A stretch of DNA of 64,000 nt from assembly GCA_964634815.1 (NCBI GenBank), contig CAZWMD010000018.1:6557-70556 (forward strand), in the 5' to 3' direction. This document shows, one piece after another, positions 33,829 through 42,418 of the stretch (positions within the stretch are counted from its first letter, which is position 1; each line of letters opens with the position of its first letter). This DNA is from JALZVT01 sp964634815 (GTDB taxonomy: Bacteria; Pseudomonadota; Gammaproteobacteria; Pseudomonadales; Azotimanducaceae). The notes beneath the pieces are model-generated. The model saw only the letters and a program-made list of their open reading frames with translations, ran no database searches and had not been told where the DNA came from. The position numbers and the translations under genes were made by a program.

Positions 33829-34895
33829 CCGATGTGATTGTCACCGGTGGAGGTAGTGGCGGCCATGTCACTCCGGCTGTTGCTGTCGCCGAGGCCTTGC
33901 AGCGCAACAACCTGGATGTGTTGTTTGTAGGCTCGAACTCAGGGCTGGAAGAGGCTCTGGTGAAACCGAGCTCTCTGGCGTATCGCGGCATCAGTGCCGG
34001 TAAACTCAGGCGCTACTTTTCCCTGCAAAATTTGCTGGATGTGTTTCGTGTCCTGTTGGGACTGGTGCAAGCCGTTGTACTTGTTGGGCGTGAACGGCCC
34101 CACGTGGTGTTCTCCAAAGGGGGATTTGTTGCTTTTCCGGTGGTGGTGGCAGCCTGGCTATGGCGCATCCCGGTGGTGGCACACGAGTCTGATTCTACGC
34201 AAGGGCTAGCCAACCGCTTGAGTGCGCCCTTTATCAAGACCTTGTGTACAGGCTTCCCGGACACCGATGCCCAGGGATTCAAAGGTCGACTTGTTTATAC
34301 CGGTGCGCCTATACGACCTGCGTTGTTAGAGGGGAATCCGCGGGCTGGGCGCACACTGCTGTCTGTCGCCGAAGGCCGTGGGGTCCTGTTGATCACCGGC
34401 GGTAGTCTTGGCGCTGATGCACTGAATGCCTGCATCGTAGAGTCACTACCAGCGCTAAATAAACTTGGTTGGTTTGTGGTTCACGTGTGCGGCCCGGGTA
34501 AACAACGAGCAGAACCTTCCGCAAATTATGCCGCGTTTGATTATGTAGCGGAGGACTGGGCAGACATTTTAGCCGCTGCCGATATGGTGATCGCCCGTGC
34601 TGGTGCCAACACTGTTTTTGAGCTGTTGGCACTAAAAAAACCCAATCTGCTCATTCCCTTGCCTGCGACCGGTAGCCGCGGTGATCAGATCGACAATGCC
34701 GCTTATGCAAAAACCGGGGGCTATTCCAGAGTGCTGGCCCAGGCAGAACTTTCGTCCGAGCGTTTGTTGCAAGAGATCACCGCGCTGCAACAGGACCTTG
34801 ATCAGGTACATAAACAACTCGCCTCGTTTGAGGTGCCGGATGCGGTCGCCGCTATTGTTGTCGAACTGGAGCGCTTTCTCCCTAAAGCTCAATAA
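33825..34895 (+). CDS. MurG-type UDP-GlcNAc glycosyltransferase homologue, Firmicute-like
   Basis: This 356-aa GT28 glycosyltransferase resembles MurG, which adds GlcNAc to lipid I. The glycine-rich loop VTGGGSGGHVTPAVAVAEAL and the UDP-binding site RAGANTVFELLALKKPN are intact. The sequence style (AHESDSTQGLANRLSAPF, TGSRGDQIDNA) looks closer to MurG of Firmicutes than to proteobacterial MurG, which usually has HEQN at that site. It lies outside any division/cell-wall cluster, with a TTG start overlapping the hda stop. It may be a second, acquired MurG or a glycosyltransferase with another acceptor. Whether it is the only MurG cannot be seen from this window. Confidence 0.8.
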   Translation: MTDVIVTGGGSGGHVTPAVAVAEALQRNNLDVLFVGSNSGLEEALVKPSSLAYRGISAGKLRRYFSLQNLLDVFRVLLGLVQAVVLVGRERPHVVFSKGGFVAFPVVVAAWLWRIPVVAHESDSTQGLANRLSAPFIKTLCTGFPDTDAQGFKGRLVYTGAPIRPALLEGNPRAGRTLLSVAEGRGVLLITGGSLGADALNACIVESLPALNKLGWFVVHVCGPGKQRAEPSANYAAFDYVAEDWADILAAADMVIARAGANTVFELLALKKPNLLIPLPATGSRGDQIDNAAYAKTGGYSRVLAQAELSSERLLQEITALQQDLDQVHKQLASFEVPDAVAAIVVELERFLPKAQ

Positions 34896-34919
34896 ACCCA
34901 AAGATTTAATCAGGAAGTA

Positions 34920-36101
34920 ATGATGTTGAAGATACGAACCCATAACCAGATTGCGCTCGCCGGTCTCGAACGGTTGCCACGTGACCGCTATGAGGTGGGT
35001 ACGGAGATAAGCGATCCCGATGGTTTGTTGCTGCGCAGCTACCCCTTGTCGGCAGACGAGCTCACTCCATCAGTACGAGCGGTAGCCAGAGCTGGCGCCG
35101 GAGTAAACAATATACCCATAGACGCTTGCAGCGAACGTGGGGTGGTGGTTTTTAACACTCCGGGAGCGAACGCAAACTCAGTAAAAGAGCTGGTACTTGC
35201 GGGTCTGTTGCTAGGCGCGAGGGATCTGTTTGGCGGTATGCAGTTTGTCTCCCAGCTCGACGGCAGCCTTTCGGAAAAGTCCATGAACGCGGAGGTTGAG
35301 GCCGAGAAGAAGAAATTCCGTGGTAGTGAAATCAAAGGCAAAACTCTGGGTGTCCTGGGACTTGGCGCTATTGGATCCCGTGTTGCCCGGGCTGCGCTGG
35401 ATCTTGGCATGGAAGTTGTGGGCTTTGATCCGGCGATTTCTGTCGATGCGGCCTGGCGGTTGCCTGCTGAAGTGCAGCGCGTGGAGAACATGCAGAGCCT
35501 CTTCGCCCGGTCAGACTATGTCACGCTGCACGTACCCTTGCTCGATGCAACCCGGGGAATGATTAACTCAACAAGCTTGAAGGCCTTCAAGCCCGGTGCC
35601 GTTCTGCTTAACTTCTCACGCCAACCTATTGTGGAATCTGTGGCGCTGAAAGCGGCTCTCGATGATGGTGGGCTACGTCTTTATGTTGCCGATTTCCCGG
35701 TGCCTGAGCTCGCTGGGCACCCTGCGGTGAGGCTCATGCCGCATCTGGGTGCATCCACCACGGAAGCAGAAGAGAACTGTGCGGTGATGGCGGCCGATCA
35801 GCTCGCCGATTTTCTGGAGAACGGCAATATTACAAATTCGGTTAATTTTCCGCGGGTTCAGCTCGCGCGATCTGAAGCCTATCGGATTGCATTGACCAAC
35901 AGGAACGTACCTAAAGCCTTAGGAGACATTACCTCAGTTCTCGCCGATCGAAATATCAATGTGGTTGATATGCTGAATCAAAGTCGCGATGCGCTTGCCT
36001 ACAACCTGATTGATATTGAGACCGCGCCGGATGCGGGTCTGCTGGAACAGTTCAATGGCCTTGAGGCAGTCGTTAACGTGCGCGTCTTTGACCGGCGTTA
36101 A
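34920..36101 (+). CDS. serA: D-3-phosphoglycerate dehydrogenase, short form
   Basis: This 393-aa D-isomer-specific 2-hydroxyacid dehydrogenase probably oxidises 3-phosphoglycerate in the first step of serine synthesis. The NAD fold is GVLGLGAIGSRVARAALDLG, the catalytic arginine is in LNFSRQPIVES, and the histidine is in MPHLGASTTEAE. An ACT domain covers about the last 75 residues (NVPKALGDITSVLADRNINV). AGGAAG precedes tandem ATG codons. serC, the next step of the pathway, is also in the window, 16 kb away. The short form is common in Clostridia and found in some proteobacteria. Its stop overlaps that of the convergent mnmC. Confidence 0.88.
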   Translation: MMLKIRTHNQIALAGLERLPRDRYEVGTEISDPDGLLLRSYPLSADELTPSVRAVARAGAGVNNIPIDACSERGVVVFNTPGANANSVKELVLAGLLLGARDLFGGMQFVSQLDGSLSEKSMNAEVEAEKKKFRGSEIKGKTLGVLGLGAIGSRVARAALDLGMEVVGFDPAISVDAAWRLPAEVQRVENMQSLFARSDYVTLHVPLLDATRGMINSTSLKAFKPGAVLLNFSRQPIVESVALKAALDDGGLRLYVADFPVPELAGHPAVRLMPHLGASTTEAEENCAVMAADQLADFLENGNITNSVNFPRVQLARSEAYRIALTNRNVPKALGDITSVLADRNINVVDMLNQSRDALAYNLIDIETAPDAGLLEQFNGLEAVVNVRVFDRR

Positions 36102-37849
36102 TCGGGGTTGGCGTTCATTCTTGGGCCGCGTCGAGCCTGGCGATGTCGAAAGCGGGCGCTGGAGATCGCGTCTCGCAGATCCGCAGCGATGGGAGCAAAT
36201 TCGCCGGTCAGCTCTGAGGCGATGCACTCACCAGCCAGTGGTGCACTCGACATACCGGTAGAGCCGAAGCCCGTAGCAATCTTGAGCCCAGGGTGCTTTT
36301 CGAGATCTTTGGTGTAGAGATCGCCAACGATGCATAGCCGATCTGAGGTGATGGTTCTAAAGCCTCGGAAAGACCCCCGGTGGGTGCCGCGCTCTTTCCA
36401 GGGAGCGAGGTTTGCATTGATGGCGTCGGCTGTTTTCCACGGTCGATATTCATAGGTTGAACCAATCACCATGCCACCCCGACAAGGGGCGAGATAACCA
36501 GCACCGACAATGGGCTCCGACGGTGGGGCCGGGTGGGAACACAGCTCAGCCTGTCCTGCCAGGGCGGCGATCTCAAGGTAGCCTGCCGCCGGGTGCGACT
36601 GACTGCGGATGCCATTAGCAAGGACCGTGGCTCTGGATTCGGAAAGTTCGCGAGTTAGCTCGATTAACGGGTGGTCCAACAGCGTCCGGCACAGGGTTGG
36701 TCCATGGACGACGCCGCCGATGTTGAAGCGCAGCGCCGTCTCAGCGTTGCGAAAGGCAGAGTTGGGCTGGGGGTGCAATTCGAGCCATGAGCCGCTGCCG
36801 TTGTAGCGATCCAGAATCGCCTGCAGGCGCTGCGGTGAATTGTTGGCGCCACAAATTTGCTGTGCCCCCGTCGCCTGGTAGCCCGCAAGTGATGTGAGGC
36901 GCTGATGGCTGTAGTGGCTGCTTAGAGCCTGCCACGCTGCCGCTGGCGACCCGTCATCGCGCAGTCGTGGATGCAGAACAGCTGCGGGAATACGTGATGC
37001 GTGACCGGCGATTTGACCCAACTCATCGATCACCCGCACCCGGATCCCGCGTTCGGCCAGGCTTCGTGCTGTGCAGGCGCCGGCGATGCCACTACCAATG
37101 ACATTGATGTCGGTGGGTGCATCGAAGGCTGAAAGTCCGGGACGATTGAATTCCCCTGCCAGTGAGTGCAGCTTGATGGGCATCTGGTCTACCTTGCGCA
37201 TGCTAAAGCCCGCATTCATAAGGGCTCGGCGAACCTCGCCGGCGGCAGAATAGGTGGCAAGGGTAGTGCCCTGAGTAGATAAACCGGCCAGGGCTTCAAA
37301 CAGGTCGCTGCGCCACAATGACGGGTTCTTGCGGGGTGCAAAACCATCCAGCAGCCAATGGTTGACGGGCACCTGTTGCTGACCGGCGATATCACTCAGA
37401 CCGTCGCTGGCGTTGCCAAAATAGATCGACAGGACCACGCGGCCACCAGCAAGTCGCATGCGGTGCCAGCCGGTTATCAGCGGCGGATAGCCGGCACTCA
37501 GTTCCTTGAACAGAGGTAACCGGGCACAGAAGCGTTGCGCCATAAAGCCCATATCATTTTCAGACAAAGGTGCACGCTCGGTACTGATCAGATGCAAGCG
37601 AGTGTCTGCCGGGGCCTCGGCAAGAAAGATCTCAGCGATAGTGACTGCGTTCAGCCCGGTACCAAAGCCCAGCTCGCCGCAGGTAAAGGTCTGGCCGGAG
37701 TGCAGGTTTTGCAGGCGTTGCCGCAACTCCACAGGGTCAATAAAAACTCGTGCCACTTCCTGTTCTGCATCAGTTGAGAAATACCGATCGCCATGGGTAG
37801 CGCTTAGGCACTGATCAGCGTCCCATCTGACATCGGCAGCGGCAATCAC
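36098..37849 (-). CDS. mnmC: bifunctional tRNA mnm5s2U34 modification enzyme MnmC
   Basis: This is a two-domain enzyme of about 583 aa that completes 5-methylaminomethyl-2-thiouridine at the tRNA wobble position. The N-terminal methyltransferase carries the SAM motif CGELGFGTGLNAVTIAEI and the LLDGFAPRKNPSLW segment. The C-terminal FAD oxidase carries the dinucleotide motif INVIGSGIAGACTARSLAER. The GTG at 37849, 14 bp after the sulfurtransferase stop, is preferred; a start at 37918 would overlap that gene by 55 bp. The terminal four bases TTAA serve both this stop and the stop of serA. Confidence 0.93.
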   Translation of the reverse strand: MIAAADVRWDADQCLSATHGDRYFSTDAEQEVARVFIDPVELRQRLQNLHSGQTFTCGELGFGTGLNAVTIAEIFLAEAPADTRLHLISTERAPLSENDMGFMAQRFCARLPLFKELSAGYPPLITGWHRMRLAGGRVVLSIYFGNASDGLSDIAGQQQVPVNHWLLDGFAPRKNPSLWRSDLFEALAGLSTQGTTLATYSAAGEVRRALMNAGFSMRKVDQMPIKLHSLAGEFNRPGLSAFDAPTDINVIGSGIAGACTARSLAERGIRVRVIDELGQIAGHASRIPAAVLHPRLRDDGSPAAAWQALSSHYSHQRLTSLAGYQATGAQQICGANNSPQRLQAILDRYNGSGSWLELHPQPNSAFRNAETALRFNIGGVVHGPTLCRTLLDHPLIELTRELSESRATVLANGIRSQSHPAAGYLEIAALAGQAELCSHPAPPSEPIVGAGYLAPCRGGMVIGSTYEYRPWKTADAINANLAPWKERGTHRGSFRGFRTITSDRLCIVGDLYTKDLEKHPGLKIATGFGSTGMSSAPLAGECIASELTGEFAPIAADLRDAISSARFRHRQARRGPRMNANPD

Positions 37850-37863
37850 CTCACCGGAGGCGG

Positions 37864-38775
37864 TCAATCTGTCGTCGCTCTGGCAGGAGCGATGGGTCTG
37901 GCTGGATCTGCACACCATTCACTCCAGGATCCGACGTAGAGCTTGGGTTCTGGCAGTCCAGCCACGCTCATCGCCAGGATGTTGTGGGTGGCCGTCACGC
38001 CGGAGCCGCAGTAACAGATCATCTCGGCGCTGGAGTGAGCGTCTTCCGGATCAGTAAATCGCTCGGCGAGCGCCTGGGGTTCCAGGAACAATCCGTCAGA
38101 GTTCAGGTTGCCGCTATGGGGCAGGCAGCGTGCGCCGGGGATATGTCCTGCCACGGGGTCGATTGGCTCCATTTCACCTTTGAATCGGGGTTCGGCTCTG
38201 GCATCAATGAGTTGGGGGCTGGTGATTCCTGACTTCACCAGTGACTCAATCTCCCCAAGCTGAGCAAGTCGAGTGAGTGACATGCGGTCCTCAAATTGGC
38301 CGCGCTGAGGTGAATCAGCGGACTCATCCAAAGTGCTCTCAAGAACTGTGTTCGGCTGGGCTTGCCAGGCTTGGATTCCGCCATTCAAGACGGCAACCTT
38401 GGTGTGTCCCAGCCAGCGTAAGAGCCACCAGGCGCGCGCGGCAAATGCCCCTCCGGCATCGTCGTAGGCAACCACCTGGGTGTCCGCGCTGATCCCCCAG
38501 GCAGAACATTGTTCCACGAGCTGTGCACGTGGTGGCAGGGGATGGCGGCCGCCGCCAGAGGTACCTTGCGAGTGCGCTGCTGCCGCTAATTGAGTGTCCA
38601 GGCTTGCGTACTGAGCGCCGGGAATATGGCCACTCTCCCAGGCTTCTCGGCCGACATGGGGGGCGTTAAGTTGGGTCCGGCAATCAAGTAACACCAGGGC
38701 GTTAGAAGGTGGAGCCGTAGCCTCGCTCAACAACTGTAGTTCCTGGGCTGAGATAAGTGTTCTGAAGCTATTCAA
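37864..38775 (-). CDS. sseA: rhodanese-type sulfurtransferase (SseA-like)
   Basis: This 303-aa sulfurtransferase has two rhodanese domains. The N-terminal domain is inactive-like (VVAYDDAGGAFAARAWWLLR) and the C-terminal domain has the active loop ICYCGSGVTATHN. CGSGVTA matches the 3-mercaptopyruvate sulfurtransferase pattern more than thiosulfate rhodanese. The start is a TTG. An AT-rich stretch upstream (38776-38860) probably carries its promoter. It sits just before mnmC, a tRNA thiouridine-related enzyme, which may reflect co-expression in sulfur or tRNA metabolism. Confidence 0.88.
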   Translation of the reverse strand: MNSFRTLISAQELQLLSEATAPPSNALVLLDCRTQLNAPHVGREAWESGHIPGAQYASLDTQLAAAAHSQGTSGGGRHPLPPRAQLVEQCSAWGISADTQVVAYDDAGGAFAARAWWLLRWLGHTKVAVLNGGIQAWQAQPNTVLESTLDESADSPQRGQFEDRMSLTRLAQLGEIESLVKSGITSPQLIDARAEPRFKGEMEPIDPVAGHIPGARCLPHSGNLNSDGLFLEPQALAERFTDPEDAHSSAEMICYCGSGVTATHNILAMSVAGLPEPKLYVGSWSEWCADPARPIAPARATTD

Positions 38776-38910
38776 GATGCCGTCTCTAAATATTCAATAA
38801 CACATTGAAAATATTACATAAATAAAAGCTAGAAAACTTCTCGAAACAAATTCGATGGTGGGTTTGCAGGCTTGAATTCCTTCACCGCAGCTCCTGACAG
38901 CCGCTTGCGG

Positions 38911-40641
38911 CTACATACGGTCGACGGTTTCAATGCCTAAAAGGTCAAGACCGACGCCTAATGCCTCAGCGGTTTTTGCGGCCAGAGCCAGCCGTGATTC
39001 GCGCTGTTCGCCGGTTGATTTCAAGATTGGGCAAGCCTCATAGAATGTCATGAAGCGACTCGCCAATTCATAAAGGTAGGTACACAAGTAGTGTGGCATG
39101 CCTTCTGCCACACTTTGTTCCACGGTCTCCTGCAGGCGCAAAACACTGGTGGCCAGCTGATGCTCCGCCGGCGCACTGAGAGCCCTGATTTGCAGATCGG
39201 CAACCGCGTCTTTGGCAACGTCACCGCGGACGAAGATACTCTGGATGCGCGCATAGGCGTACTGCAAATATGGCGCAGTATTGCCCTCAAACGACATCAT
39301 GGCCTCCCAATCGAATACGTAATCGCTGGTTCGATTTTTCGACAGATCGGCATACTTGACGGCTCCTATGCCAATAGCCTTGGCCGCCTGCTCAATGTCC
39401 TCTGCCGCGCTGAGCTGGCCCGCACTGGTGACCGCCTTGCGGCCTCGTTCACAGGCTTCATCCAGCAGATCAGAGAGCTTCACAACACCGCCCTCGCGGG
39501 TTTTGAAGGGTTTGCCATCTCGTCCGAGCATGGCACCAAAGGGATAGTGCTCGAGGCTGACCCGTTCAGAATCAAACCCTGCCGCACGCGAAACCGCGTA
39601 GATTTGCCTGAAATGCAGCACCTGGCGTGCATCGGTGAACACCATGACGCGATCGGCCTTTAGAGTCTTGGCTCGATGCGCGACGGCAGCCAGATCGGTG
39701 GTTGCGTACAGATAGCCACCATCAGACTTTTGCACAATTACCGGCAGGGGCTCGCCATCCTTGCCCGTGAACTCCTCAAGGAACACGCATTGAGCGCCGT
39801 CGGACTCTTGCAGCAGGCCCTGCTCTCGCAGAGCGTCGATAACGCCGGGAAGGGCATCGTTGTAAGCACTTTCGGCCATCACATCAGCGGTAGTGAGAGT
39901 GGTGCCCAGGCGCTCATAGAGAACCTGGCAGTGTTGTAGCGACAGATTAATGAAGCGCTGCCACAGGCTGCGAACCTCTGGATCGCCGGTCTGCAAGGCA
40001 ACCACGGCCAACCGAGCCCGTTCGGCGAATTCGGGATCGGCGTCAAATTTGGCTTTGGCCGTCCGGTAAAACTCTTCGAGGTCTGCCAATACAGAGCTTG
40101 CAGCCTCCTGGGTATCGGCCAATTCCTGCAGATAGGTGACCAGCATCCCGAACTGGGTTCCCCAGTCGCCAACGTGATTCTGTCGGATCACATGATGGCC
40201 CAGTGCCTCAAGCATACGTACCGTGGCATCGCCGATGATGGTGCTGCGAATATGGCCAACGTGCATTTCCTTGGCAAGATTCGGCGAGGAGTAGTCGACG
40301 ACCACAGTTTGAGGCTGGGTTGAGGGGGTAACAAGTTCGCTCTTCTCGTTCAGCGCCTTGGCCAACCAGTGATCAGTAAGGGTGAGATTGAGGAAGCCGG
40401 GGCCGGCAATCTCAACTTCAGCGATTCCCTGCAGATCGAGTTTTTCAACCACGGCTGCCGCCAGTTCGCGCGGATTGGTTTTCAACCGCTTGGCGGCTCC
40501 CATGATGCCGTTGGCCTGGTAGTCCCCAAATTCTGGTTTGCCGGCGACACGAACAACGCCAGGCGCATCGACTGCCCCGGCCGCACTGAGCGCTTTGCTG
40601 ACCAGCGCTTCAAGCAGGTCACGAACGTTTGCTATGGCCAT
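38911..40641 (-). CDS. argS: arginine--tRNA ligase
   Basis: This 576-aa class I synthetase charges tRNA-Arg. The HIGH-like motif lies in SSPNLAKEMHVGHIRSTIIG, GDWGTQFGML is typical of ArgS, and the C-terminal anticodon-binding domain (DALR type) ends ETVDRM. No canonical KMSKS is present, which is normal for most ArgS proteins. The N-terminal additional domain FGDYQANGIMGAAKRL is intact. It is followed by a 135-bp AT-rich intergenic region before sseA. Confidence 0.97.
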   Translation of the reverse strand: MAIANVRDLLEALVSKALSAAGAVDAPGVVRVAGKPEFGDYQANGIMGAAKRLKTNPRELAAAVVEKLDLQGIAEVEIAGPGFLNLTLTDHWLAKALNEKSELVTPSTQPQTVVVDYSSPNLAKEMHVGHIRSTIIGDATVRMLEALGHHVIRQNHVGDWGTQFGMLVTYLQELADTQEAASSVLADLEEFYRTAKAKFDADPEFAERARLAVVALQTGDPEVRSLWQRFINLSLQHCQVLYERLGTTLTTADVMAESAYNDALPGVIDALREQGLLQESDGAQCVFLEEFTGKDGEPLPVIVQKSDGGYLYATTDLAAVAHRAKTLKADRVMVFTDARQVLHFRQIYAVSRAAGFDSERVSLEHYPFGAMLGRDGKPFKTREGGVVKLSDLLDEACERGRKAVTSAGQLSAAEDIEQAAKAIGIGAVKYADLSKNRTSDYVFDWEAMMSFEGNTAPYLQYAYARIQSIFVRGDVAKDAVADLQIRALSAPAEHQLATSVLRLQETVEQSVAEGMPHYLCTYLYELASRFMTFYEACPILKSTGEQRESRLALAAKTAEALGVGLDLLGIETVDRM

Positions 40642-40709
40642 GCGGCCAGTCCCTCAGAGTAATGGCTCACAGGTCGCGCCGGGTTCTCCGGGCGTGCCTG
40701 GAGCGGCGA

Positions 40710-41312
40710 CTATTCGCCAACCACGTCCTCAGCCTGCTGGCCTTTGGAATGATCAGCAACGACATAGTTGACGTCCTGTCCATCGCGTAGATTCGAGCGG
40801 CGCGATTCATCCGAGTTACGAATCGAGCGGTGATGGACAAATATCTCTTCTCCATTCGGGCGCACTATAAAGCCAAAGCCTTTGCTGCGGTTGAACCACT
40901 TGACCGTACCGTTTTCCCTGGGACCGTCTGGAACAGCGGCTGGCGGGCTGTTAGAGCCGGCCCCGCTGTCTTTTTGGGCCGGGCGAGCCTTCGCCTCGCT
41001 GCCTTTTGCGCCGCGAGCAGGGTTGTTTGCGTTGCGCGGTTCTTTGGCGCCCCGGTTGCCCTTGCTGCGCTTTGCGCCAGCATTATTCCGTGGCTGGCTT
41101 GGTGGCGCTACCGCTGCCGGTGCGGCCAGGCCGCTGCGCAGGGCGGAAAGGCGAACATTGAACAGGGCAACGGCTGCCATACCGAGAAAGCTGAGTATGA
41201 ACAGGGCCAGTGGTGCTCGATCCAGGTCATTGGAGAACACAAAATAGTGCAGAGACGTGATGATTACGGCAGCGAGAAGCGCGCTGGCCAGAGCAGTTAG
41301 AAAGTTCTTCAT
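40710..41312 (-). CDS. membrane-anchored cold-shock domain protein
   Basis: This is a protein of about 200 aa with two N-terminal transmembrane helices (FLTALASALLAAVIITSLHY and APLALFILSFLGMAAVALF). A basic, Ala/Gly/Pro/Asn-rich linker of about 70 residues follows, then a C-terminal cold-shock domain. The RNA-binding motifs are KGFGFI (RNP1) and EIFVHH (RNP2), preceded by GTVKWFNRSKG. The start at 41312 is chosen as the first methionine next to the membrane helix. It probably tethers RNA or single-stranded DNA binding to the inner membrane (inference). It precedes argS by 68 bp on the same strand. Confidence 0.85.
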   Translation of the reverse strand: MKNFLTALASALLAAVIITSLHYFVFSNDLDRAPLALFILSFLGMAAVALFNVRLSALRSGLAAPAAVAPPSQPRNNAGAKRSKGNRGAKEPRNANNPARGAKGSEAKARPAQKDSGAGSNSPPAAVPDGPRENGTVKWFNRSKGFGFIVRPNGEEIFVHHRSIRNSDESRRSNLRDGQDVNYVVADHSKGQQAEDVVGE

Positions 41313-41457
41313 GATGGTGACAACGTAGGTGGTTGGCTGTGCAAAGCCGCGCATAATAGCAAAGGCAGACCCTCAGCTATATAGCTGGATCACCTGCGAG
41401 CCGGATGGAGCTTTCTGTTTGCTTATTAGTGGTTTGCTTTGACGGCTAGCCGATTAA

Positions 41458-42108
41458 TCAAGGCAGTCTGGACACCGCGATGATTTCGATCGGGTGTTCG
41501 GGTACTCCGGCCATGCCAGCCTGGATATTGGTATCTGACAGCTCGATTCGCTCCGCTGCATCCATGCCGGCCAGGACCTGACCGAACACGCTGTAGCCCG
41601 GCCGATCCCCAACCGGATTCAGGTGCGGGTTGTCGCGCATATTGATGAAGAACTGGGCATCTGCTGAATCAGGGTCAGTTTGGCGAGCCATAGCGATCGT
41701 ACCGCGAGTATTTTCGAGACCGTTGGAAGACTCGTTGGGCACAGTCGCTGGGGGTGTTTTGTAGTTCAGTTCTGCGTTGTAGCCACCGGTCTGCACGACA
41801 AAGTTGGCAACCACCCGGTGAAAAATCAAACCGTTGTAGAAACCCTCATCAACCAGCTTCAGAAAATTGGTAGCCGATAGCGGTGCCTTGTCAGTAAACA
41901 CCTCGACGATGATGGTCCCCTTGGTGGTTTCGATCTTTACTTTTGGTCGCTTGGTTGTGGCTGTTGCTGTGTCTTTCTGCGCGTTGGTCGTCTCTGTAGC
42001 GGTGGCGGTGTCTGTGGCATACGTGGGCTCGACCAATCCCGTGCCTGCGATGACGGCTACCAAGGTGATAACGAGTGCAGTCGTAAACGCAGTCTTGGTA
42101 CGGAGCAT
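41458..42108 (-). CDS. cyclophilin-type peptidyl-prolyl isomerase, exported
   Basis: This 216-aa protein has an N-terminal signal-like segment (FTTALVITLVAVIAGTGLV), a Thr/Ala-rich stretch, and a cyclophilin domain: LIFHRVVANFVVQTGGY, TIAMARQTDPDSADAQFFIN, GYSVFGQVLAG. Cyclophilins speed cis-trans isomerisation of proline peptide bonds during folding; the leader suggests the periplasm, as for PpiA. The start is uncertain: an ATG at 42156 would add 16 residues. The arrangement is monocistronic between the cold-shock gene and pdxJ. Confidence 0.88.
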   Translation of the reverse strand: MLRTKTAFTTALVITLVAVIAGTGLVEPTYATDTATATETTNAQKDTATATTKRPKVKIETTKGTIIVEVFTDKAPLSATNFLKLVDEGFYNGLIFHRVVANFVVQTGGYNAELNYKTPPATVPNESSNGLENTRGTIAMARQTDPDSADAQFFINMRDNPHLNPVGDRPGYSVFGQVLAGMDAAERIELSDTNIQAGMAGVPEHPIEIIAVSRLP

Positions 42109-42214
42109 GGCGGTGTGAAGGCGATGTTTCGGGGTTGGGATTGCAGGGCAGATCATGTACTTCTTTGCTCGGGCAGATGACTTAAAACTAGTAGCTAGGG
42201 TGGTTTGCGTTTTC

Positions 42215-42234
42215 TCTGACCATTTCGGGTCAGA
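42215..42234. repeat. inverted repeat upstream of the cyclophilin gene
   Basis: TCTGACC (42215-42221) and GGTCAGA (42228-42234) form a perfect 7-bp inverted repeat with a 6-nt loop. It is the only clear structure in the 310-bp gap 42109-42418 between pdxJ and the cyclophilin gene. It could be an operator or a weak hairpin. I see no gene in that gap on either strand. Confidence 0.4.
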
Positions 42235-42418
42235 TCGGTTCGCGTTTTTACCAGGCTGGATATAGTAACGCGGCTGGATCGCGAGAGTGTCAACAGTGCG
42301 ACGTAGATCTGCGTATTCGCAGGTTAAAGCGTAACAAACGCGTAAAATGCCCCCGCAACACCTTCGTCCTACAACACCTCAGTTCTACAACAAAGGGCCT
42401 ACGAGCCGAGTCCCGGTC

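Noticed and set aside
37850..37918. mnmC start at 37918
   Set aside because: It would overlap sseA by 55 bp, and the extra residues are unrelated to MnmC N-termini; GTG 37849 is just after the sseA stop.
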